Assembly: GCA_964019055.1 (NCBI GenBank)
Contig: CAXHSA010000059.1
Coordinates: 1-64,000, forward strand
Direction: 5' to 3'
Origin: Anthopleura xanthogrammica
Taxonomy: Eukaryota > Cnidaria > Anthozoa > Actiniaria > Actiniidae
DNA: 64,000 bases
Below are positions 1 through 12,000 of the stretch, one piece after another. Position numbers and translations under genes: made by a program. How positions within the stretch are numbered: the first letter of the stretch is position 1; the number at the start of each line of letters is the position of its first letter. Below the pieces are notes generated by a model, which was not told the DNA's origin, did not search any database, and saw only the letters and a program-made list of their open reading frames with translations.

Positions 1-3000
1 GAGAGCCAAAATAGCCATTTTTCAGTTTTTGGGGCTAAAAAGGTTTTTTTCCCAGCAAAACAGTGTTTTGGACACCGAAAATGTGCTTTTCTCGGCCAAA
101 GGGTGCGTTTAGCAGTGAAAACGTCGTGTTTGGACCAAGAGAAAATTCTCAGCAAAATTCCAATTTGGTCAGCAAAAAACAGTTTTTTTGACCAAAAAGC
201 ACCTATTCTCAGCCAAAAGCCCATTTTTTTTTGCCAAAAAGTCGTGTTTTTATCTCAAGAGGTATTTTCAGGAGCAAAAAGTGGGGGTTTCAGCCAACCG
301 GTCACGCCGTCAGCGAAAAACCTGGTTTTGAGAGCCAAAATAGCCATTTTTCAGTTTTTGGGGCTAAAAAGGTTTTTTTCCCAGCAAAACAGTGTTTTGG
401 ACACCGAAAATGTGCTTTTCTCGGCCAAAGGGTGCGTTTAGCAGTGAAAACGTCGTGTTTGGACCAAGAGAAAATTCTCAGCAAAATTCCAATTTGGTCA
501 GCAAAAAACAGTTTTTTTGACCAAAAAGCACCTATTCTCAGCCAAAAGCCCATTTTTTTTCGCCAAAAAGTCGTGTTTTTATCTCAAGAGGTATTTTCAG
601 GAGCAAAAAGTGGGGGTTTCAGCCAACCGGTCACGCCGTCAGCGAAAAACCTGGTTTTGAGAGCCAAAATAGCCATTTTTCAGTTTTTGGGGCTAAAAAG
701 GTTTTTTTCCCAGCAAAACAGTGTTTTGGACACCGAAAATGTGCTTTTCTCGGCCAAAGGGTGCGTTTAGCAGTGAAAACGTCGTGTTTGGACCAAGAGA
801 AAATTCTCAGCAAAATTCCAATTTGGTCAGCAAAAAACAGTTTTTTTGACCAAAAAGCACCTATTCTCAGCCAAAAGCCCATTTTTTTTCGCCAAAAAGT
901 CGTGTTTTTATCTCAAGAGGTATTTTCAGGAGCAAAAAGTGGGGGTTTCAGCCAACCGGTCACGCCGTCAGCGAAAAACCTGGTTTTGAGAGCCAAAATA
1001 GCCATTTTTCAGTTTTGGGGGCTAAAAAGGTTTTTTTCCCAGCAAAACAGTGTTTTGGACACCGAAAATGTGCTTTTCTCGGCCAAAGGGTGCGTTTAGC
1101 AGTGAAAACGTCGTGTTTGGACCAAGAGAAAATTCTCAGCAAAATTCCAATTTGGTCAGCAAAAAACAGTTTTTTTGACCAAAAAGCACCTATTCTCAGC
1201 CAAAAGCCCATTTTTTTTCGCCAAAAAGTCGTGTTTTTATCTCAAGAGGTATTTTCAGGAGCAAAGAGTGGGGGTTTCAGCCAACCGGTCACGCCGTCAG
1301 CGAAAAACCTGGTTTTGAGAGCCAAAATAGCCATTTTTCAGTTTTGGGGGCTAAAAAGGTTTTTTTCCCAGCAAAACAGTGTTTTGGACACCGAAAATGT
1401 GCTTTTCTCGGCCAAAGGGTGCGTTTAGCAGTGAAAACGTCGTGTTTGGACCAAGAGAAAATTCTCAGCAAAATTCCAATTTGGTCAGCAAAAAACAGTT
1501 TTTTTGACCAAAAAGCACCTATTCTCAGCCAAAAGCCCATTTTTTTTCGCCAAAAAGTCGTGTTTTTATCTCAAGAGGTATTTTCAGGAGCAAAAAGTGG
1601 GGGTTTCAGCCAACCGGTCACGCCGTCAGCGAAAAACCTGGTTTTGAGAGCCAAAATAGCCATTTTTCAGTTTTGGGGGCTAAAAAGGTTTTTTTCCCAG
1701 CAAAACAGTGTTTTGGACACCGAAAATGTGCTTTTCTCGGCCAAAGGGTGCGTTTAGCAGTGAAAACGTCGTGTTTGGACCAAGAGAAAATTCTCAGCAA
1801 AATTCCAATTTGGTCAGCAAAAAACAGTTTTTTTGACCAAAAAGCACCTATTCTCAGCCAAAAGCCCATTTTTTTTCGCCAAAAAGTCGTGTTTTTATCT
1901 CAAGAGGTATTTTCAGGAGCAAAGAGTGGGGGTTTCAGCCAACCGGTCACGCCGTCAGCGAAAAACCTGGTTTTGAGAGCCAAAATAGCCATTTTTCAGT
2001 TTTGGGGGCTAAAAAGGTTTTTTTCCCAGCAAAACAGTGTTTTGGACACCGAAAATGTGCTTTTCTCGGCCAAAGGGTGCGTTTAGCAGTGAAAACGTCG
2101 TGTTTGGACCAAGAGAAAATTCTCAGCAAAATTCCAATTTGGTCAGCAAAAAACAGTTTTTTTGACCAAAAAGCACCTATTCTCAGCCAAAAGCCCATTT
2201 TTTTTCGCCAAAAAGTCGTGTTTTTATCTCAAGAGGTATTTTCAGGAGCAAAAAGTGGGGGTTTCAGCCAACCGGTCACGCCGTCAGCGAAAAACCTGGT
2301 TTTGAGAGCCAAAATAGCCATTTTTCAGTTTTGGGGGCTAAAAAGGTTTTTTTCCCAGCAAAACAGTGTTTTGGACACCGAAAATGTGCTTTTCTCGGCC
2401 AAAGGGTGCGTTTAGCAGTGAAAACGTCGTGTTTGGACCAAGAGAAAATTCTCAGCAAAATTCCAATTTGGTCAGCAAAAAACAGTTTTTTTGACCAAAA
2501 AGCACCTATTCTCAGCCAAAAGCCCATTTTTTTTCGCCAAAAAGTCGTGTTTTTATCTCAAGAGGTATTTTCAGGAGCAAAGAGTGGGGGTTTCAGCCAA
2601 CCGGTCACGCCGTCAGCGAAAAACCTGGTTTTGAGAGCCAAAATAGCCATTTTTCAGTTTTGGGGGCTAAAAAGGTTTTTTTCCCAGCAAAACAGTGTTT
2701 TGGACACCGAAAATGTGCTTTTCTCGGCCAAAGGGTGCGTTTAGCAGTGAAAACGTCGTGTTTGGACCAAGAGAAAATTCTCAGCAAAATTCCAATTTGG
2801 TCAGCAAAAAACAGTTTTTTTGACCAAAAAGCACCTATTCTCAGCCAAAAGCCCATTTTTTTTCGCCAAAAAGTCGTGTTTTTATCTCAAGAGGTATTTT
2901 CAGGAGCAAAAAGTGGGGGTTTCAGCCAACCGGTCACGCCGTCAGCGAAAAACCTGGTTTTGAGAGCCAAAATAGCCATTTTTCAGTTTTGGGGGCTAAA

Positions 3001-6000
3001 AAGGTTTTTTTCCCAGCAAAACAGTGTTTTGGACACCGAAAATGTGCTTTTCTCGGCCAAAGGGTGCGTTTAGCAGTGAAAACGTCGTGTTTGGACCAAG
3101 AGAAAATTCTCAGCAAAATTCCAATTTGGTCAGCAAAAAACAGTTTTTTTGACCAAAAAGCACCTATTCTCAGCCAAAAGCCCATTTTTTTTCGCCAAAA
3201 AGTCGTGTTTTTATCTCAAGAGGTATTTTCAGGAGCAAAGAGTGGGGGTTTCAGCCAACCGGTCACGCCGTCAGCGAAAAACCTGGTTTTGAGAGCCAAA
3301 ATAGCCATTTTTCAGTTTTGGGGGCTAAAAAGGTTTTTTTCCCAGCAAAACAGTGTTTTGGACACCGAAAATGTGCTTTTCTCGGCCAAAGGGTGCGTTT
3401 AGCAGTGAAAACGTCGTGTTTGGACCAAGAGAAAATTCTCAGCAAAATTCCAATTTGGTCAGCAAAAAACAGTTTTTTTGACCAAAAAGCACCTATTCTC
3501 AGCCAAAAGCCCATTTTTTTTCGCCAAAAAGTCGTGTTTTTATCTCAAGAGGTATTTTCAGGAGCAAAAAGTGGGGGTTTCAGCCAACCGGTCACGCCGT
3601 CAGCGAAAAACCTGGTTTTGAGAGCCAAAATAGCCATTTTTCAGTTTTGGGGGCTAAAAAGGTTTTTTTCCCAGCAAAACAGTGTTTTGGACACCGAAAA
3701 TGTGCTTTTCTCGGCCAAAGGGTGCGTTTAGCAGTGAAAACGTCGTGTTTGGACCAAGAGAAAATTCTCAGCAAAATTCCAATTTGGTCAGCAAAAAACA
3801 GTTTTTTTGACCAAAAAGCACCTATTCTCAGCCAAAAGCCCATTTTTTTTCGCCAAAAAGTCGTGTTTTTATCTCAAGAGGTATTTTCAGGAGCAAAGAG
3901 TGGGGGTTTCAGCCAACCGGTCACGCCGTCAGCGAAAAACCTGGTTTTGAGAGCCAAAATAGCCATTTTTCAGTTTTGGGGGCTAAAAAGGTTTTTTTCC
4001 CAGCAAAACAGTGTTTTGGACACCGAAAATGTGCTTTTCTCGGCCAAAGGGTGCGTTTAGCAGTGAAAACGTCGTGTTTGGACCAAGAGAAAATTCTCAG
4101 CAAAATTCCAATTTGGTCAGCAAAAAACAGTTTTTTTGACCAAAAAGCACCTATTCTCAGCCAAAAGCCCATTTTTTTTCGCCAAAAAGTCGTGTTTTTA
4201 TCTCAAGAGGTATTTTCAGGAGCAAAAAGTGGGGGTTTCAGCCAACCGGTCACGCCGTCAGCGAAAAACCTGGTTTTGAGAGCCAAAATAGCCATTTTTC
4301 AGTTTTGGGGGCTAAAAAGGTTTTTTTCCCAGCAAAACAGTGTTTTGGACACCGAAAATGTGCTTTTCTCGGCCAAAGGGTGCGTTTAGCAGTGAAAACG
4401 TCGTGTTTGGACCAAGAGAAAATTCTCAGCAAAATTCCAATTTGGTCAGCAAAAAACAGTTTTTTTGACCAAAAAGCACCTATTCTCAGCCAAAAGCCCA
4501 TTTTTTTTCGCCAAAAAGTCGTGTTTTTATCTCAAGAGGTATTTTCAGGAGCAAAGAGTGGGGGTTTCAGCCAACCGGTCACGCCGTCAGCGAAAAACCT
4601 GGTTTTGAGAGCCAAAATAGCCATTTTTCAGTTTTGGGGGCTAAAAAGGTTTTTTTCCCAGCAAAACAGTGTTTTGGACACCGAAAATGTGCTTTTCTCG
4701 GCCAAAGGGTGCGTTTAGCAGTGAAAACGTCGTGTTTGGACCAAGAGAAAATTCTCAGCAAAATTCCAATTTGGTCAGCAAAAAACAGTTTTTTTGACCA
4801 AAAAGCACCTATTCTCAGCCAAAAGCCCATTTTTTTTCGCCAAAAAGTCGTGTTTTTATCTCAAGAGGTATTTTCAGGAGCAAAAAGTGGGGGTTTCAGC
4901 CAACCGGTCACGCCGTCAGCGAAAAACCTGGTTTTGAGAGCCAAAATAGCCATTTTTCAGTTTTGGGGGCTAAAAAGGTTTTTTTCCCAGCAAAACAGTG
5001 TTTTGGACACCGAAAATGTGCTTTTCTCGGCCAAAGGGTGCGTTTAGCAGTGAAAACGTCGTGTTTGGACCAAGAGAAAATTCTCAGCAAAATTCCAATT
5101 TGGTCAGCAAAAAACAGTTTTTTTGACCAAAAAGCACCTATTCTCAGCCAAAAGCCCATTTTTTTTCGCCAAAAAGTCGTGTTTTTATCTCAAGAGGTAT
5201 TTTCAGGAGCAAAGAGTGGGGGTTTCAGCCAACCGGTCACGCCGTCAGCGAAAAACCTGGTTTTGAGAGCCAAAATAGCCATTTTTCAGTTTTGGGGGCT
5301 AAAAAGGTTTTTTTCCCAGCAAAACAGTGTTTTGGACACCGAAAATGTGCTTTTCTCGGCCAAAGGGTGCGTTTAGCAGTGAAAACGTCGTGTTTGGACC
5401 AAGAGAAAATTCTCAGCAAAATTCCAATTTGGTCAGCAAAAAACAGTTTTTTTGACCAAAAAGCACCTATTCTCAGCCAAAAGCCCATTTTTTTTCGCCA
5501 AAAAGTCGTGTTTTTATCTCAAGAGGTATTTTCAGGAGCAAAAAGTGGGGGTTTCAGCCAACCGGTCACGCCGTCAGCGAAAAACCTGGTTTTGAGAGCC
5601 AAAATAGCCATTTTTCAGTTTTGGGGGCTAAAAAGGTTTTTTTCCCAGCAAAACAGTGTTTTGGACACCGAAAATGTGCTTTTCTCGGCCAAAGGGTGCG
5701 TTTAGCAGTGAAAACGTCGTGTTTGGACCAAGAGAAAATTCTCAGCAAAATTCCAATTTGGTCAGCAAAAAACAGTTTTTTTGACCAAAAAGCACCTATT
5801 CTCAGCCAAAAGCCCATTTTTTTTCGCCAAAAAGTCGTGTTTTTATCTCAAGAGGTATTTTCAGGAGCAAAGAGTGGGGGTTTCAGCCAACCGGTCACGC
5901 CGTCAGCGAAAAACCTGGTTTTGAGAGCCAAAATAGCCATTTTTCAGTTTTGGGGGCTAAAAAGGTTTTTTTCCCAGCAAAACAGTGTTTTGGACACCGA

Positions 6001-9000
6001 AAATGTGCTTTTCTCGGCCAAAGGGTGCGTTTAGCAGTGAAAACGTCGTGTTTGGACCAAGAGAAAATTCTCAGCAAAATTCCAATTTGGTCAGCAAAAA
6101 ACAGTTTTTTTGACCAAAAAGCACCTATTCTCAGCCAAAAGCCCATTTTTTTTCGCCAAAAAGTCGTGTTTTTATCTCAAGAGGTATTTTCAGGAGCAAA
6201 AAGTGGGGGTTTCAGCCAACCGGTCACGCCGTCAGCGAAAAACCTGGTTTTGAGAGCCAAAATAGCCATTTTTCAGTTTTGGGGGCTAAAAAGGTTTTTT
6301 TCCCAGCAAAACAGTGTTTTGGACACCGAAAATGTGCTTTTCTCGGCCAAAGGGTGCGTTTAGCAGTGAAAACGTCGTGTTTGGACCAAGAGAAAATTCT
6401 CAGCAAAATTCCAATTTGGTCAGCAAAAAACAGTTTTTTTGACCAAAAAGCACCTATTCTCAGCCAAAAGCCCATTTTTTTTCGCCAAAAAGTCGTGTTT
6501 TTATCTCAAGAGGTATTTTCAGGAGCAAAGAGTGGGGGTTTCAGCCAACCGGTCACGCCGTCAGCGAAAAACCTGGTTTTGAGAGCCAAAATAGCCATTT
6601 TTCAGTTTTGGGGGCTAAAAAGGTTTTTTTCCCAGCAAAACAGTGTTTTGGACACCGAAAATGTGCTTTTCTCGGCCAAAGGGTGCGTTTAGCAGTGAAA
6701 ACGTCGTGTTTGGACCAAGAGAAAATTCTCAGCAAAATTCCAATTTGGTCAGCAAAAAACAGTTTTTTTGACCAAAAAGCACCTATTCTCAGCCAAAAGC
6801 CCATTTTTTTTCGCCAAAAAGTCGTGTTTTTATCTCAAGAGGTATTTTCAGGAGCAAAAAGTGGGGGTTTCAGCCAACCGGTCACGCCGTCAGCGAAAAA
6901 CCTGGTTTTGAGAGCCAAAATAGCCATTTTTCAGTTTTGGGGGCTAAAAAGGTTTTTTTCCCAGCAAAACAGTGTTTTGGACACCGAAAATGTGCTTTTC
7001 TCGGCCAAAGGGTGCGTTTAGCAGTGAAAACGTCGTGTTTGGACCAAGAGAAAATTCTCAGCAAAATTCCAATTTGGTCAGCAAAAAACAGTTTTTTTGA
7101 CCAAAAAGCACCTATTCTCAGCCAAAAGCCCATTTTTTTTCGCCAAAAAGTCGTGTTTTTATCTCAAGAGGTATTTTCAGGAGCAAAGAGTGGGGGTTTC
7201 AGCCAACCGGTCACGCCGTCAGCGAAAAACCTGGTTTTGAGAGCCAAAATAGCCATTTTTCAGTTTTGGGGGCTAAAAAGGTTTTTTTCCCAGCAAAACA
7301 GTGTTTTGGACACCGAAAATGTGCTTTTCTCGGCCAAAGGGTGCGTTTAGCAGTGAAAACGTCGTGTTTGGACCAAGAGAAAATTCTCAGCAAAATTCCA
7401 ATTTGGTCAGCAAAAAACAGTTTTTTTGACCAAAAAGCACCTATTCTCAGCCAAAAGCCCATTTTTTTTCGCCAAAAAGTCGTGTTTTTATCTCAAGAGG
7501 TATTTTCAGGAGCAAAAAGTGGGGGTTTCAGCCAACCGGTCACGCCGTCAGCGAAAAACCTGGTTTTGAGAGCCAAAATAGCCATTTTTCAGTTTTGGGG
7601 GCTAAAAAGGTTTTTTTCCCAGCAAAACAGTGTTTTGGACACCGAAAATGTGCTTTTCTCGGCCAAAGGGTGCGTTTAGCAGTGAAAACGTCGTGTTTGG
7701 ACCAAGAGAAAATTCTCAGCAAAATTCCAATTTGGTCAGCAAAAAACAGTTTTTTTGACCAAAAAGCACCTATTCTCAGCCAAAAGCCCATTTTTTTTCG
7801 CCAAAAAGTCGTGTTTTTATCTCAAGAGGTATTTTCAGGAGCAAAGAGTGGGGGTTTCAGCCAACCGGTCACGCCGTCAGCGAAAAACCTGGTTTTGAGA
7901 GCCAAAATAGCCATTTTTCAGTTTTGGGGGCTAAAAAGGTTTTTTTCCCAGCAAAACAGTGTTTTGGACACCGAAAATGTGCTTTTCTCGGCCAAAGGGT
8001 GCGTTTAGCAGTGAAAACGTCGTGTTTGGACCAAGAGAAAATTCTCAGCAAAATTCCAATTTGGTCAGCAAAAAACAGTTTTTTTGACCAAAAAGCACCT
8101 ATTCTCAGCCAAAAGCCCATTTTTTTTCGCCAAAAAGTCGTGTTTTTATCTCAAGAGGTATTTTCAGGAGCAAAAAGTGGGGGTTTCAGCCAACCGGTCA
8201 CGCCGTCAGCGAAAAACCTGGTTTTGAGAGCCAAAATAGCCATTTTTCAGTTTTGGGGGCTAAAAAGGTTTTTTTCCCAGCAAAACAGTGTTTTGGACAC
8301 CGAAAATGTGCTTTTCTCGGCCAAAGGGTGCGTTTAGCAGTGAAAACGTCGTGTTTGGACCAAGAGAAAATTCTCAGCAAAATTCCAATTTGGTCAGCAA
8401 AAAACAGTTTTTTTGACCAAAAAGCACCTATTCTCAGCCAAAAGCCCATTTTTTTTCGCCAAAAAGTCGTGTTTTTATCTCAAGAGGTATTTTCAGGAGC
8501 AAAGAGTGGGGGTTTCAGCCAACCGGTCACGCCGTCAGCGAAAAACCTGGTTTTGAGAGCCAAAATAGCCATTTTTCAGTTTTGGGGGCTAAAAAGGTTT
8601 TTTTCCCAGCAAAACAGTGTTTTGGACACCGAAAATGTGCTTTTCTCGGCCAAAGGGTGCGTTTAGCAGTGAAAACGTCGTGTTTGGACCAAGAGAAAAT
8701 TCTCAGCAAAATTCCAATTTGGTCAGCAAAAAACAGTTTTTTTGACCAAAAAGCACCTATTCTCAGCCAAAAGCCCATTTTTTTTCGCCAAAAAGTCGTG
8801 TTTTTATCTCAAGAGGTATTTTCAGGAGCAAAAAGTGGGGGTTTCAGCCAACCGGTCACGCCGTCAGCGAAAAACCTGGTTTTGAGAGCCAAAATAGCCA
8901 TTTTTCAGTTTTGGGGGCTAAAAAGGTTTTTTTCCCAGCAAAACAGTGTTTTGGACACCGAAAATGTGCTTTTCTCGGCCAAAGGGTGCGTTTAGCAGTG

Positions 9001-12000
9001 AAAACGTCGTGTTTGGACCAAGAGAAAATTCTCAGCAAAATTCCAATTTGGTCAGCAAAAAACAGTTTTTTTGACCAAAAAGCACCTATTCTCAGCCAAA
9101 AGCCCATTTTTTTTCGCCAAAAAGTCGTGTTTTTATCTCAAGAGGTATTTTCAGGAGCAAAGAGTGGGGGTTTCAGCCAACCGGTCACGCCGTCAGCGAA
9201 AAACCTGGTTTTGAGAGCCAAAATAGCCATTTTTCAGTTTTGGGGGCTAAAAAGGTTTTTTTCCCAGCAAAACAGTGTTTTGGACACCGAAAATGTGCTT
9301 TTCTCGGCCAAAGGGTGCGTTTAGCAGTGAAAACGTCGTGTTTGGACCAAGAGAAAATTCTCAGCAAAATTCCAATTTGGTCAGCAAAAAACAGTTTTTT
9401 TGACCAAAAAGCACCTATTCTCAGCCAAAAGCCCATTTTTTTTCGCCAAAAAGTCGTGTTTTTATCTCAAGAGGTATTTTCAGGAGCAAAAAGTGGGGGT
9501 TTCAGCCAACCGGTCACGCCGTCAGCGAAAAACCTGGTTTTGAGAGCCAAAATAGCCATTTTTCAGTTTTGGGGGCTAAAAAGGTTTTTTTCCCAGCAAA
9601 ACAGTGTTTTGGACACCGAAAATGTGCTTTTCTCGGCCAAAGGGTGCGTTTAGCAGTGAAAACGTCGTGTTTGGACCAAGAGAAAATTCTCAGCAAAATT
9701 CCAATTTGGTCAGCAAAAAACAGTTTTTTTGACCAAAAAGCACCTATTCTCAGCCAAAAGCCCATTTTTTTTCGCCAAAAAGTCGTGTTTTTATCTCAAG
9801 AGGTATTTTCAGGAGCAAAGAGTGGGGGTTTCAGCCAACCGGTCACGCCGTCAGCGAAAAACCTGGTTTTGAGAGCCAAAATAGCCATTTTTCAGTTTTG
9901 GGGGCTAAAAAGGTTTTTTTCCCAGCAAAACAGTGTTTTGGACACCGAAAATGTGCTTTTCTCGGCCAAAGGGTGCGTTTAGCAGTGAAAACGTCGTGTT
10001 TGGACCAAGAGAAAATTCTCAGCAAAATTCCAATTTGGTCAGCAAAAAACAGTTTTTTTGACCAAAAAGCACCTATTCTCAGCCAAAAGCCCATTTTTTT
10101 TCGCCAAAAAGTCGTGTTTTTATCTCAAGAGGTATTTTCAGGAGCAAAAAGTGGGGGTTTCAGCCAACCGGTCACGCCGTCAGCGAAAAACCTGGTTTTG
10201 AGAGCCAAAATAGCCATTTTTCAGTTTTGGGGGCTAAAAAGGTTTTTTTCCCAGCAAAACAGTGTTTTGGACACCGAAAATGTGCTTTTCTCGGCCAAAG
10301 GGTGCGTTTAGCAGTGAAAACGTCGTGTTTGGACCAAGAGAAAATTCTCAGCAAAATTCCAATTTGGTCAGCAAAAAACAGTTTTTTTGACCAAAAAGCA
10401 CCTATTCTCAGCCAAAAGCCCATTTTTTTTCGCCAAAAAGTCGTGTTTTTATCTCAAGAGGTATTTTCAGGAGCAAAGAGTGGGGGTTTCAGCCAACCGG
10501 TCACGCCGTCAGCGAAAAACCTGGTTTTGAGAGCCAAAATAGCCATTTTTCAGTTTTGGGGGCTAAAAAGGTTTTTTTCCCAGCAAAACAGTGTTTTGGA
10601 CACCGAAAATGTGCTTTTCTCGGCCAAAGGGTGCGTTTAGCAGTGAAAACGTCGTGTTTGGACCAAGAGAAAATTCTCAGCAAAATTCCAATTTGGTCAG
10701 CAAAAAACAGTTTTTTTGACCAAAAAGCACCTATTCTCAGCCAAAAGCCCATTTTTTTTCGCCAAAAAGTCGTGTTTTTATCTCAAGAGGTATTTTCAGG
10801 AGCAAAAAGTGGGGGTTTCAGCCAACCGGTCACGCCGTCAGCGAAAAACCTGGTTTTGAGAGCCAAAATAGCCATTTTTCAGTTTTGGGGGCTAAAAAGG
10901 TTTTTTTCCCAGCAAAACAGTGTTTTGGACACCGAAAATGTGCTTTTCTCGGCCAAAGGGTGCGTTTAGCAGTGAAAACGTCGTGTTTGGACCAAGAGAA
11001 AATTCTCAGCAAAATTCCAATTTGGTCAGCAAAAAACAGTTTTTTTGACCAAAAAGCACCTATTCTCAGCCAAAAGCCCATTTTTTTTCGCCAAAAAGTC
11101 GTGTTTTTATCTCAAGAGGTATTTTCAGGAGCAAAGAGTGGGGGTTTCAGCCAACCGGTCACGCCGTCAGCGAAAAACCTGGTTTTGAGAGCCAAAATAG
11201 CCATTTTTCAGTTTTGGGGGCTAAAAAGGTTTTTTTCCCAGCAAAACAGTGTTTTGGACACCGAAAATGTGCTTTTCTCGGCCAAAGGGTGCGTTTAGCA
11301 GTGAAAACGTCGTGTTTGGACCAAGAGAAAATTCTCAGCAAAATTCCAATTTGGTCAGCAAAAAACAGTTTTTTTGACCAAAAAGCACCTATTCTCAGCC
11401 AAAAGCCCATTTTTTTTCGCCAAAAAGTCGTGTTTTTATCTCAAGAGGTATTTTCAGGAGCAAAAAGTGGGGGTTTCAGCCAACCGGTCACGCCGTCAGC
11501 GAAAAACCTGGTTTTGAGAGCCAAAATAGCCATTTTTCAGTTTTGGGGGCTAAAAAGGTTTTTTTCCCAGCAAAACAGTGTTTTGGACACCGAAAATGTG
11601 CTTTTCTCGGCCAAAGGGTGCGTTTAGCAGTGAAAACGTCGTGTTTGGACCAAGAGAAAATTCTCAGCAAAATTCCAATTTGGTCAGCAAAAAACAGTTT
11701 TTTTGACCAAAAAGCACCTATTCTCAGCCAAAAGCCCATTTTTTTTCGCCAAAAAGTCGTGTTTTTATCTCAAGAGGTATTTTCAGGAGCAAAGAGTGGG
11801 GGTTTCAGCCAACCGGTCACGCCGTCAGCGAAAAACCTGGTTTTGAGAGCCAAAATAGCCATTTTTCAGTTTTGGGGGCTAAAAAGGTTTTTTTCCCAGC
11901 AAAACAGTGTTTTGGACACCGAAAATGTGCTTTTCTCGGCCAAAGGGTGCGTTTAGCAGTGAAAACGTCGTGTTTGGACCAAGAGAAAATTCTCAGCAAA

